Origin: Amycolatopsis vancoresmycina
Lineage (GTDB): Bacteria > Actinomycetota > Actinomycetes > Mycobacteriales > Pseudonocardiaceae
Direction: 5' to 3'
Assembly (NCBI RefSeq): GCF_000716785.1
Contig: NZ_JNYY01000006.1
Span: 1-64,000, forward strand
DNA length: 64,000 nt
Under the pieces are notes generated by a model. That model had not been told where the DNA came from, made no database searches, and saw nothing but the letters and a program-made list of their open reading frames with translations. The position numbers and the translations under genes are program-made. Shown piece by piece: positions 51,339 to 60,286 of this stretch (its first letter is position 1; every line of letters begins with the position of its first letter).

Positions 51339-52858
51339 CGCCGCTGGCCGAGATCGGCACGCTCGCCCAGCTCGTCACGCGGGCGGCGCAGCTGTGGCCG
51401 GAGCGGACGGCGTGGGTGTTCGACCACCTGGACCGGACGTTCACCTTCGCCGAGGTCGACCGCGAAAGCTCCCGCTTCGCCGCGGCGCTGGCGGAACGCG
51501 GGATCGGCCCGGGCGACCGGGTCGCGGTGATGCTGCGCAACCAGCCGGACTTCCCGCTGATCTGGCTCGCGCTGGCGAAGATCGGCGCGCAGCTGGTGCC
51601 GGTGAACACGAACTACCAGGAGTTCGACGGCGCCCACGTCCTGCGGCACTCCGGCGCGAAACTCGCCGTCGCCGCACCCGAGTTCACCGGCCTCCTCGAG
51701 CGGATCGGCCTCACCGAGGTGGTCACGCCGGACCGGCTCGACGCCGCCGGGGCCGCGCCGGAATTCACCCCGGTGCCCGAATCGCCGGTCAACATCCAGT
51801 ACACCTCCGGCACCACCGGCGCGCCCAAGGGCTGCGTCCTGCCGAACCGCTACTGGACGACCCTCGTGATCGGCCTGGCCACCGACTTCCCCGCCGTCGG
51901 CGAGGACGACGTGATCCTGACCGCGCAGCCGTTCCACTACATCGATCCACAGTGGAATGTCGCGTTGGGACTCGCCGGCGGCGCCACCCTGGTCGTGCTG
52001 GACCGGTTCCACCCCAGCACGTTCTGGGCGAAGGTGCGCGAGCACGGCGTCACCTGGTTCTACTGCCTCGGGCTGATGCCGACGCTGCTGCTGCGGCAGG
52101 CACCGTCCGAAGCCGACCGGGACCACCGCGTCCGGGCGATCTGCGCGTCCGCGATCCCGCACGAGCTGCACGCCGAGCTGGAGCAGCGCTGGGGTGTGCC
52201 GTGGTACGAGGCCTTCGGGATGACCGAAACCGGCGGTGACATCCGGATGACCGCCGCCGACCACGACGAGACCGTCGGCACCGGCTGCATCGGGCGGCCC
52301 AGCCGGGACCGTGAGGTGCTCATCGCCGGCGACGACGGGAAGCCGCTGCCGCGCGGGGAAACCGGGCAGCTGCTGATCCGCGGGATCGGCCTGATGCACG
52401 GCTACCACGACGATCCCGAGGCCACCGCGAAGGCGTTCGCGAACGGCTGGTTCCACACCGGCGACCTCGCCCGGATGGACGCCGCCGGCCGCGTCTACTA
52501 CGTCGGGCGCACGAAGGACATGATCCGCCGCAGCGGCGAGAACATCTCCGCCGACGAGGTCGAGCGCGCGCTGCTGCTGCACCCCTCGATCAAGCTGGCG
52601 GCCGTCGTCGCGGTGCCCGACGAGCTGCGCGGCGAGGAGGTCAAGGCGTACGTCGTGTGCGACGGCGACCGGCCGGAACCCGCCGAGCTCGCCGCGTTCT
52701 GCGCCGGGAAATTGGCCTACTTCAAGGTTCCGCGGTTCTGGGCGTTCGCCGGCGAGCTGCCGATGACGCCGTCGGAGCGGGTGGCGAAGGGCGAGCTGCG
52801 GAAGGTCGCCGACCCGCGCGCCGGGTCTTGGGACGCGAAGGCGGGCGCATGGCTGTGA
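51335..52858 (+). CDS. AMP-forming acyl-CoA synthetase (CaiC/FadD-like)
   Basis: A 507-residue ANL-superfamily enzyme. The phosphate loop is IQYTSGTTGAPKGCVLPN (about 152-169). GMTETGGDIRM (about 297-307) is the A5 motif, and WFHTGDLARMDAAGRVYYVGRTKDMIRRSGENI (about 370-402) holds the hinge. LRKVADPRAG near the end is a modified A10 region, with Lys in AKGELRKV as catalytic candidate. It activates a carboxylic acid for the neighbouring hydratase. The TetR gene overlaps its 3' end by 10 bp. The substrate is unknown. Confidence 0.92.
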   Translation: MTPLAEIGTLAQLVTRAAQLWPERTAWVFDHLDRTFTFAEVDRESSRFAAALAERGIGPGDRVAVMLRNQPDFPLIWLALAKIGAQLVPVNTNYQEFDGAHVLRHSGAKLAVAAPEFTGLLERIGLTEVVTPDRLDAAGAAPEFTPVPESPVNIQYTSGTTGAPKGCVLPNRYWTTLVIGLATDFPAVGEDDVILTAQPFHYIDPQWNVALGLAGGATLVVLDRFHPSTFWAKVREHGVTWFYCLGLMPTLLLRQAPSEADRDHRVRAICASAIPHELHAELEQRWGVPWYEAFGMTETGGDIRMTAADHDETVGTGCIGRPSRDREVLIAGDDGKPLPRGETGQLLIRGIGLMHGYHDDPEATAKAFANGWFHTGDLARMDAAGRVYYVGRTKDMIRRSGENISADEVERALLLHPSIKLAAVVAVPDELRGEEVKAYVVCDGDRPEPAELAAFCAGKLAYFKVPRFWAFAGELPMTPSERVAKGELRKVADPRAGSWDAKAGAWL

Positions 52859-53490
52859 GCAGCCGGGAGCGGGTGCGCGCCGCCGCGGTGAAGCTGTTCG
52901 CCACCAAGGGGTTCCACGGCACCGGCATCCGGGATCTGGCGCAGGAGGCGGAACTCTCCTCGGCCAGCCTGTACCACTACATGGGCACCAAGGAGGATCT
53001 GCTCGCGGAGATCATGCACACCGCGCTGAACCGCCTGCTCGACGCCGCCCGCGAAGCGACCGCGGGCGGCGGGGACCCGGTGCACCGGCTGCGGACGCTG
53101 GTCGTGCTGCACGTCCTCGCGCACGCCGTGGGCCCGGCGGAAACCCGGGTGGTGGACAACGAAGTCGACGTCCTGTCCCCGGCCGCGCGCGAGCCCGTCG
53201 TGGCCCTGCGGGACGCCTACGAGCGGCTGTGGGCGTCGGCGATCGACGAAGGCGTGGCCGCGGGGGTGTTCCGGGTCGCCCACCCGGCGGTGACCCGGCT
53301 GGCGCTGCTGGAGATGTGCAGCGGCGTCGCCAGGTGGTATTCCCCACGTGGCCCGCTGGCGCTGGACGAGCTGGCGGAGCACTACGCGGAGCTGGCGTCG
53401 AGGGCCTTGGGCTGCACGTCGGTGCCGGGTGTCACCGACTTGCGGCGGTGCCGGGAAATCGTCGCGAAAGAGTGGGGGGTGTCCGTTTAG
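52849..53490 (+). CDS. TetR-family regulator
   Basis: The 213-residue protein has the TetR HTH: RERVRAAAVKLFATKGFHGTGIRDLAQEAELSSASLYHYMGTKEDLLAEIMHTAL (about 6-60). A helical ligand domain with EMCSGVARWYSPRGPLALDELAEHYAEL follows, a pattern seen in TetR proteins of fatty-acid and acyl-CoA pathways (KstR2/FadR-like C-terminal). It is co-transcribed with the hydratase and ligase genes, overlapping the ligase by 10 bp, and probably represses that operon in response to an acyl-CoA. Confidence 0.9.
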   Translation: MAVSSRERVRAAAVKLFATKGFHGTGIRDLAQEAELSSASLYHYMGTKEDLLAEIMHTALNRLLDAAREATAGGGDPVHRLRTLVVLHVLAHAVGPAETRVVDNEVDVLSPAAREPVVALRDAYERLWASAIDEGVAAGVFRVAHPAVTRLALLEMCSGVARWYSPRGPLALDELAEHYAELASRALGCTSVPGVTDLRRCREIVAKEWGVSV

Positions 53491-53548
53491 CGGCGCTTTT
53501 ACCTGTGTACGCCTTGCTCAGACGGCGCGGGTGGGGGACGCTCGAAGG

Positions 53549-53869
53549 GTGACTGAGGAAACGATCCAACTGGAACTGGACGACTCGGGTCTCGCGCCGG
53601 GCCTCCCGGCGCCGGCACACCCCCGCGATCAGGTGCAGGATGTCCCCTATCGCCCCGTCGAGTTCCGTGACGACGATCTCCCCGCGGCTCTGGAGCGCTG
53701 CGCCAAGTGGCTACGTCAGGCCCAGGAGTGGCTGGGCGAGCCGCTCGACGTCCTGGCCATCCACCTCGACTACGACGACCGCCAGGGTTCGCCGTACTAC
53801 GACGTGAAGCTCCTGTGCAACGAAGAGGACCTCGCGGGCGTCCCGATCGCCATTCGCAACAAGAAGTAA
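53549..53869 (+). CDS. Hypothetical acidic protein
   Basis: The 106-residue acidic protein starts with GTG preceded by GAAGG. Its first 40 residues are Pro-rich (LAPGLPAPAHPRDQVQDVPYR). The rest is helix and strand with LERCAKWLRQAQEWLGEPLDVLAIHLDYD and PYYDVKLLCNEEDL. I recognise no family. It lies 58 bp after the TetR gene and is followed by a clear terminator. Confidence 0.65.
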   Translation: MTEETIQLELDDSGLAPGLPAPAHPRDQVQDVPYRPVEFRDDDLPAALERCAKWLRQAQEWLGEPLDVLAIHLDYDDRQGSPYYDVKLLCNEEDLAGVPIAIRNKK

Positions 53870-53882
53870 GCAGGTTCTGGAC

Positions 53883-53920
53883 AGCCGTCAAGACCGCCGG
53901 AGAGGGCGGTCTTGACGGCT
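53883..53920. terminator. Hairpin terminator after the hypothetical gene
   Basis: A perfect 16-bp stem AGCCGTCAAGACCGCC with a 6-nt loop, 13 bp past the stop at 53869. It ends the plus-strand transcript that starts with the enoyl-CoA hydratase gene. Confidence 0.85.
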
Positions 53921-53928
53921 CTGCCGTC

Positions 53929-53985
53929 CGGGGCTTCGCCCCGAGCCGGGGGCTCCGCCACCCGGAACCCCCGAAAAGCAGCGTC
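53929..53985. repeat. REP-like GC hairpin element, intergenic copy
   Basis: CGGGGC-TTC-GCCCCG followed by a second GGGGGCTCCGCCACCC stem. It is the same type as the intragenic elements at 4051 and 57648. Here it lies between two convergent genes and can also end the acyl-CoA dehydrogenase transcript. Confidence 0.6.
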
Positions 53986-53993
53986 TCGCGTTC

Positions 53994-55163
53994 TCAGCCC
54001 AGCGTGCTGCCAACCTTGACGTGCCCCTTGAGCAGGTTGCGCGCGATGGTCCGCCGCTGGATCTCGTCGGTGCCCTCGTAGATGCGCAGCAGCCGCAGCT
54101 CGCGGTACCACCGCTCGACCGGCAGCTCGCGCGTGTAACCCATGCCGCCGTGGATCTGCAGGACGCGGTCGACGATTTCGTTGGCCTTCTGGCCGCCGTA
54201 CAGCTTCGCCATCGACTGCGCGTGCCGCGAATCCAGGCCCTGGTCGACCTGCCAGGCGGCGTGCAGCACCAGCCAGCGCAGCGCTTCCAGCTCGACGCCG
54301 GAGTCGGCGATCATCCACTGGATGGCCTGCCGTTCGGCGATCTTCTGCCCGAACGTCTCGCGCGTGTTGGCGTGCTCGATGGCCATCGAGATCAGCCGTT
54401 CGCACGAGCCGATCGCGCGCGCGGGCAGCAGGTAGCGGCCCTGGCCGATCCACTGCATGGCGAGTTCGAAGCCGCGGCCCTCCTCGCCGAGGATCTGCGT
54501 CTCCGGCACGCGGACGTCCTGGAAGATCAGCGACGCCGGGCCCCACTCGCCCATCGTGTCGATGTACTCGGACTTCCAGCCGGCCTCGCGGTCGACGAGG
54601 AAGCAGGTGACGCCGCCGTTCGCGCCCTTTTCCGGGTCGGTGATGGCGAAGACCATGGTGAAGTCGGCCTCGTTGCCGCCGGTGATGAAGGTCTTCTCGC
54701 CGTTGATGATCCAGTCGCTGCCGTCCTTGCGGGCGGTGGTCCGGATGGCCTTGGCGTCCGACCCGGCGCCCGGCTCGGTGATCGCGAAGCACGACTTGCG
54801 CTCGCCGGAGATGGTCGGCAGCAGGTAGGTCTGCTTCTGCTCCTCGTTGGCGTGGAACAGGATGTTGTCGGCGGCCCCGCCGAAGCGGAACGGCACGAAG
54901 GTGCGGCCGAGTTCGGCCTCCAGCAGCGCGGCCATCACGGCGGACAGGCCCATGCCGCCGTACTCCTCGGGGGTCAGCACGCCCCAGAAGCCGGAGTCCT
55001 TCGCCTTGAGCTGGAGGTCCTTGAGCTCCTCGCCGGTCAGGCCGGGCTGGTGGGCGCGCTCGCGGCGGAGGACTTCCTGCTCGAGCGGGACCAGCTCCCG
55101 CTGGACGAACGTGCGGACCCAGTCGCGCACTTCCCGTTCTTCGGTGCTGAGTGAAAAGTCCAT
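53994..55163 (-). CDS. Acyl-CoA dehydrogenase
   Basis: The 389-residue protein has the standard three-domain ACAD arrangement: CFAITEPGAGSDAKAIRTTA (about 128-147), DWIINGEKTFITGGNEADFTMV, QIHGGMGYTRELPVERWYRELR (about 342-363) and the terminal IYEGTDEIQRRTIARNLLKG. The spacing of the C-terminal motif fits medium- to long-chain or branched acyl-CoA enzymes. The ATG at 55163 gives MDFSLSTEEREVRDWV. The palindrome GCTAAGCGCTTGCTTAGC lies 25 bp upstream, which suggests TetR control. Confidence 0.93.
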   Translation of the reverse strand: MDFSLSTEEREVRDWVRTFVQRELVPLEQEVLRRERAHQPGLTGEELKDLQLKAKDSGFWGVLTPEEYGGMGLSAVMAALLEAELGRTFVPFRFGGAADNILFHANEEQKQTYLLPTISGERKSCFAITEPGAGSDAKAIRTTARKDGSDWIINGEKTFITGGNEADFTMVFAITDPEKGANGGVTCFLVDREAGWKSEYIDTMGEWGPASLIFQDVRVPETQILGEEGRGFELAMQWIGQGRYLLPARAIGSCERLISMAIEHANTRETFGQKIAERQAIQWMIADSGVELEALRWLVLHAAWQVDQGLDSRHAQSMAKLYGGQKANEIVDRVLQIHGGMGYTRELPVERWYRELRLLRIYEGTDEIQRRTIARNLLKGHVKVGSTLG

Positions 55164-55187
55164 GGCTTGGCTGCTCCTCCGACACTG

Positions 55188-55205
55188 GCTAAGCGCTTGC
55201 TTAGC
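55188..55205. promoter_or_regulatory. TetR-type operator upstream of acyl-CoA dehydrogenase
   Basis: GCTAAGCGCTTGCTTAGC has 7-bp arms and a GCTT centre. Its form matches TetR-type operators reported before acyl-CoA metabolism genes in actinobacteria. It sits 25 bp before the start codon, where binding would block transcription. Confidence 0.7.
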
Positions 55206-55293
55206 TCCAGGGTACCTCTTCGCCCCTGGGTAACCCCAGACCTCGGCCGGAATTCGTGACAACGGCTTCCGCGCCCGGGAAGATCGGGGGGTG

Positions 55294-55986
55294 ATGGAGA
55301 TCGAGGTCCGCTGGTCGTCGCCGTTGCCCACCGAAGATCGCTTCATGCGCCTGCTCGACGACGTCGAACAGGGCCGGTTCGAGGCGTACCGGCAGGAGGC
55401 GGACAAGCGCCGGTTCCTCACCGGCCGCGTCCTGGCGAAGACGGTCGCGGCCGAGCGGCTCGGCCTGCCGCTCGAGTCCGTGAAGTTCGACGCGACCTGC
55501 GAAGACTGCGGCAAGCCCCACGGGCGCCCGCGCATCCCGGGCGCGGACCTGACGCTGTCGATCTCGCACTCGGGCGACCTGATCGGCGTGGCGGCGACCC
55601 CGTCGGTCCCGGTCGGCCTGGACGTCGAAACGGCGAACCGCCGCGCGGACGACGGCCTGATCGAGTACGCGCTGAGCCCGGCCGAGGCCGGGCACCTCGC
55701 GGGCCTGGACCCGGCGGAGAAGGCGGCGGCGTTCTTCGTCTACTGGACCCGCAAGGAGGCGGTGATGAAGGCCACCGGCAAGGGCCTGCGCATCCCGCTG
55801 CAGAGCATCACGTTCTCCCGTTACGACGAACCGGCGAGCTTGGTGTCCTCGGGCGACCCGGCGCTGGACCCGGCGACAACCCGGTTGGCAGACCTGAAGG
55901 CCGCGGACGGGTATCGGGCGGCCATCGCGGTGCTGACCACCGAGGAGCTGTCGGTCACCGAGGAGCACTGGGTCCCGCAGCTATAG
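55294..55986 (+). CDS. Sfp-type 4'-phosphopantetheinyl transferase
   Basis: A 230-residue PPTase with two halves. The core motifs are LSISHSGDLIGVAA (about 89-102), VGLDVE (about 108-113, magnesium Asp and Glu) and FFVYWTRKEAVMKATGKGLRIPL (about 148-170). CEDCGKPHGRP precedes the core, as in many Sfp proteins. It activates carrier proteins of NRPS, PKS or fatty-acid systems, none of which lies in the window. GTG one codon upstream is an alternative start. Confidence 0.92.
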   Translation: MEIEVRWSSPLPTEDRFMRLLDDVEQGRFEAYRQEADKRRFLTGRVLAKTVAAERLGLPLESVKFDATCEDCGKPHGRPRIPGADLTLSISHSGDLIGVAATPSVPVGLDVETANRRADDGLIEYALSPAEAGHLAGLDPAEKAAAFFVYWTRKEAVMKATGKGLRIPLQSITFSRYDEPASLVSSGDPALDPATTRLADLKAADGYRAAIAVLTTEELSVTEEHWVPQL

Positions 55987-55994
55987 TTGCGGGC

Positions 55995-56315
55995 ATGTCC
56001 ACACCGGCGAGCACGGACGAGCCGAGGTACCCGTCGGGCACCTCACCCGCGGCCATCCGGGCCGCGCTCCTGCCCGAGGACGTACCCCGGTTCGACCGCG
56101 ACTACCGGCACGCTCTCGACGTCGCCCGCGAAGCTCTGAGCCTGACGGACCTCGTGGAAACGCTGGAGTCCTGGCGGCGGATCGCCCGGAGCACGCAGGC
56201 GGACCCAGTGGCGCACCGGCGCATGGTGCAGTCGGCCGAGCACGCCCAGCGCACCGGAGAACCGCCCGCCGGCACCCGGCCGTGGAACTCGCTCAAGTCG
56301 GAGCTCGGCCTGTAG
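55995..56315 (+). CDS. DUF6247-type protein, possible antitoxin partner
   Basis: The 106-residue protein has the pattern SPAAIRAALLPEDVPRFDRDYRHAL, then LVETLESWRRIARSTQADPVAHRRM (about 54-78), and an end PWNSLKSELGL. These match the DUF6247 family of Pseudonocardiaceae, as far as I recall it. Such genes usually precede a RelE-like gene, and here a broken RelE-like gene starts two bases after its stop. An antitoxin-like role is therefore inferred; no toxin function remains intact here. Confidence 0.75.
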   Translation: MSTPASTDEPRYPSGTSPAAIRAALLPEDVPRFDRDYRHALDVAREALSLTDLVETLESWRRIARSTQADPVAHRRMVQSAEHAQRTGEPPAGTRPWNSLKSELGL

Positions 56316-56317
56316 CT

Positions 56318-56505
56318 GTGGCTTACGACATCGAGGTGTACCCCGACGTCCAGGACCAGATCCGCGCGTTGCCACAGCAGGCGCTCCACGCCCTGGCTCG
56401 ATGCGCAACCTGGCGTTCGGGCCGCACGGGGAGGGCCTCCTCACGTACCTGATCCTGGAGGAGCAGAACCGGGTCGACCTGCTTCGCGTCCTCTGGACCG
56501 GCTAA
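56318..56505 (+). pseudogene. Broken RelE-like toxin gene (internal deletion with frame change)
   Basis: The first frame, from GTG at 56318, encodes VAYDIEVYPDVQDQIRALPQ and a few more residues of a RelE/ParE-like N-terminus, then runs into unrelated sequence and stops at 56450. The C-terminal part continues in another frame from 56401 as MRNLAFGPHGEGLLTYLILE...LLRVLWTG, ending at TAA 56503-56505. Intact homologues have about 80-85 residues, and about 20-25 central residues seem to be lost at the switch near 56398. The stop overlaps that of the convergent isochorismate synthase gene. Confidence 0.8.
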
Positions 56506-57719
56506 GCGACGTCCTCCAGGCCCATCGCGGTCAGCAGCGTGCGGAACTTCGCCGTCGTCTCGTCCAGCTCCGCCTGCGGGTCCGACGCCGCCACGATGCC
56601 GCCGCCCGCGTACAGCCGCATCGACGTCGAGGCGATCTCCGCGCAGCGGATCGCCACCGCCCACTCGCCGTCGCCTGCCGCGTCGACCCAGCCGACCGCT
56701 CCCGCGTAGTAGTCGCGGTCGAACGGCTCCAGCTCCTTCACCAGGTCACGCGCGCCCTCCGTCGGCGTGCCGCAGATCGCCGGGGTCGGGTGCAACGCCG
56801 CCGCCAGGTCCAGGGCCGTGATGTCCGGGTCGGCCAGCTCGCCCGTGATCGGCGTGCGCAGGTGCCAGATCGCCGGGGTGGTGACCAGCTCCGGGCCGGC
56901 CGGGACGTCCAGCGTCCGGCAGAACGGCCGCAGCGCCTCGACCAGGTAGTCGATCACCACCGCGTGCTCGAGCTGGTCCTTGCGGGACGTCCGCAGGGCC
57001 TCGCCGTTCGCGCGGTCGACGACCGGGTCCGCCGACCGCGGCATCGAGCCGGCGTGCGGGGAGGAGAACACCGTCCGGCCGGTGCGGCGCAGCAGCAGCT
57101 CGGGCGTCGCGCCGACGAGCGAGCGCCCGCCCGGCAGCTCGGCCGCGTACGTGAAGTGCCGGGGGTTCCCGACGGCCAGGTTCCGCACGATGCTCTCGGC
57201 GGGCACCGGCGCGTCGAACTCGAGGTCCAGCGCCCGCGCCAGGACGGCTTTGCGCAGGTCACGCGCGGCCAGAGCAGCCACCGCGGAACGCACCGCCGAC
57301 ATGTGCAGCGAAGGGGACGGCACCGCACGCACCCGCACGGGCGCCGGCAGCGTCTCGCGCGGCAAGGAAGGCGCCCCCGAAGAGCGGTGGACGGTCCGGG
57401 GCACGACGAGGTGGCCCGGCACCTTCGTGTCGGGCCCGGTGTCGAACGGGAGGACGCCGACGGCCAGCGGCGCGCCGGTCTCGGCCAGGACGCCGGGGAT
57501 CGCCGAGGCGAGCCGTCGCGGGTCCGTCTCGGTGACAGTCCGGAGCGCGCCCTGCGCCAGCAGGGCACGGGACGTCGTCGTGAAGAGGAAGTCGCCTCGC
57601 TGGTAGCGGGCGGCGAGGTCAGCCGGGGTCGCCGGCCTGACCGCTCCTGGGGGGTCCAGGGGGGCTTGCCCCCCGGCTGGGGTCTGGGGCTCGGCCCCAG
57701 AGGACAGAGAACTCACCAC
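56502..57719 (-). CDS. Isochorismate synthase (DhbC/EntC/MenF family)
   Basis: The 405-residue protein has the chorismate-binding fold: VRSAVAALAARDLRKAVLARAL (about 146-167), FSSPHAGSMPRSADP, HPTPAICGTPTEGA (about 312-325) and IRCAEIASTSMRLYAGGGIVAASDPQAELDET. It converts chorismate to isochorismate for menaquinone or for salicylate/DHB-type siderophores. The first 27 residues are encoded by a REP-like GC hairpin, so the N-terminus is unusual. A PPTase lies 0.5 kb away on the other strand, but no siderophore synthetase is present. GTG at 57719 or 57716 may be used. Confidence 0.9.
   Translation of the reverse strand: MVSSLSSGAEPQTPAGGQAPLDPPGAVRPATPADLAARYQRGDFLFTTTSRALLAQGALRTVTETDPRRLASAIPGVLAETGAPLAVGVLPFDTGPDTKVPGHLVVPRTVHRSSGAPSLPRETLPAPVRVRAVPSPSLHMSAVRSAVAALAARDLRKAVLARALDLEFDAPVPAESIVRNLAVGNPRHFTYAAELPGGRSLVGATPELLLRRTGRTVFSSPHAGSMPRSADPVVDRANGEALRTSRKDQLEHAVVIDYLVEALRPFCRTLDVPAGPELVTTPAIWHLRTPITGELADPDITALDLAAALHPTPAICGTPTEGARDLVKELEPFDRDYYAGAVGWVDAAGDGEWAVAIRCAEIASTSMRLYAGGGIVAASDPQAELDETTAKFRTLLTAMGLEDVA
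57648..57707. repeat. REP-like GC hairpin element within the start of the isochorismate synthase gene
   Basis: Two perfect stems, GGGGGGC-TT-GCCCCCC at 57659-57674 and CTGGGGC-TCG-GCCCCAG at 57684-57700. They are translated as Pro/Gly-rich residues near the N-terminus. Their position close to the ribosome-binding region could affect translation. Confidence 0.65.
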
Positions 57720-57800
57720 ACCAGCGTCCCAGGCGATGGGAGATCCGCGAGGGAAGTGTCGCTCACGACACTCCCCTCGCGGTCAGCTCCAGGTGACGAG

Positions 57801-58112
57801 CTACTTGAGCGCGTCGATGAGCGCCTCGCGCTGGCGCTCGCCCAGGCCGGCCGCACGCCGGTCCGGGTCGATGCCGGCCTGCTCGAGCAGGGCGGCGACC
57901 TTCACCGCGCCGAGGCCGGGGACGGCCTTCAGCAGCTGGGTGACCTTCGTCTTCCCGATGGTCTTGTTCTCCTTGGCCTGCTTGAGCACCTTCTCGATGC
58001 TCTCCTTGCCGGACTTGATCGACGCGAGCAGCTCCGAACGCGCCTTGCGAGCCTCGGCGGCCTTGGCCAGGGCCTCGGCGCGCTGCTCCGGAGTCAACGT
58101 AGGCAGAGCCAA
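57801..58112 (-). CDS. mihF: Integration host factor, actinobacterial type (mIHF)
   Basis: The 103-residue basic protein starts at TTG 58112 with LALPTLTPEQRAEALAKAAEARKARSELL, close to the MALPxLTxEQRAxALxKA start of mycobacterial and streptomycete IHF. A helix-two-turn-helix region follows: IGKTKVTQLLKAVPGLGAVKVAALLEQAGI (about 52-81), then RRAAGLGERQREALIDAL. AAGGA lies 9-10 bp before the TTG. A long in-frame extension upstream is rejected. The protein binds and bends DNA non-specifically and shapes the nucleoid. It is usually a single-copy essential gene beside gmk; here gmk is not adjacent, so this may be an extra copy. Confidence 0.9.
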   Translation of the reverse strand: MALPTLTPEQRAEALAKAAEARKARSELLASIKSGKESIEKVLKQAKENKTIGKTKVTQLLKAVPGLGAVKVAALLEQAGIDPDRRAAGLGERQREALIDALK

Positions 58113-58557
58113 CGTAGTGTCCTTTCCTCTCAGGTCTCCGCTTTCGCGGCCGACAGCTTTTGTGAGTGCTTGCTCCTGCAAGCGCTGCTCAGCCGTCTCT
58201 TGCCACGGGCCCAGTAAACGCCACCGGCTTCGTGCCCGTGCAACCGACACGCACTTATTACCCCCGGAGGTGATGCCGGGCAACCCGCTCCGGCCTGCGG
58301 AAACGCTCCCGAGAAGGGTCCCGGGTGGCCCTTCTCACCCGGAAGTGGAGCCGCCGCCACGCGCTGTTCTCGCGCACATTTCCTTGCCCATAAGGAAAAG
58401 CCGAAAAATTGATGATCTTGATCATCGTCCGGTCGTCGCCCGATCGCGCGACGACCGTGACCGAACGGAGCCGTTGTCGACCATGCCCGCTTCACCCGAT
58501 CCGCACTAGAGTCGGCCCAACCCCAGTTCACCGGCGAACGACCCCCCGGGAGCGACC
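58113..58557. promoter_or_regulatory. Divergent control region between mIHF and acyl-CoA ligase genes
   Basis: This 445-bp region has no gene that I can support. It has three palindromes: GAGAAGGG...CCCTTCTC with a 10-nt spacer (58311-58336), TTTCCTT-GCCCAT-AAGGAAA (58379-58398) and GATGATC-TT-GATCATC (58411-58426). The last two lie in an AT-rich patch that could hold the ligase promoter and regulator sites. The first resembles a terminator or attenuator, but it is far from both genes. Confidence 0.5.
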
Positions 58558-60186
<1,629 letters not shown>

Positions 60187-60218
60187 CGGGTAAATCTCCG
60201 GCGAGTCTTCACGCTTGA

Positions 60219-60261
60219 GAAGGCCACCATGGGGGAACCTACCTCCCTCATGGTGGTCTTC
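60219..60261. terminator. Terminator after the acyl-CoA ligase gene
   Basis: The arm GAAGGCCACCATGGGGG pairs throughout with its partner at 60245-60261 (two G-U pairs) around a 9-nt loop. It lies 33 bp past the ligase stop and 26 bp before the sugar-binding-protein start. Confidence 0.8.
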
Positions 60262-60286
60262 GGGGCACGTCGGAGGGGTTCTGGGG

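Noticed and set aside
58113..58283. N-terminal extension of mIHF by 57 residues
   Set aside because: mIHF proteins start at the ALPxLTxEQ motif; the TTG with a ribosome site at 58112 gives the normal length.
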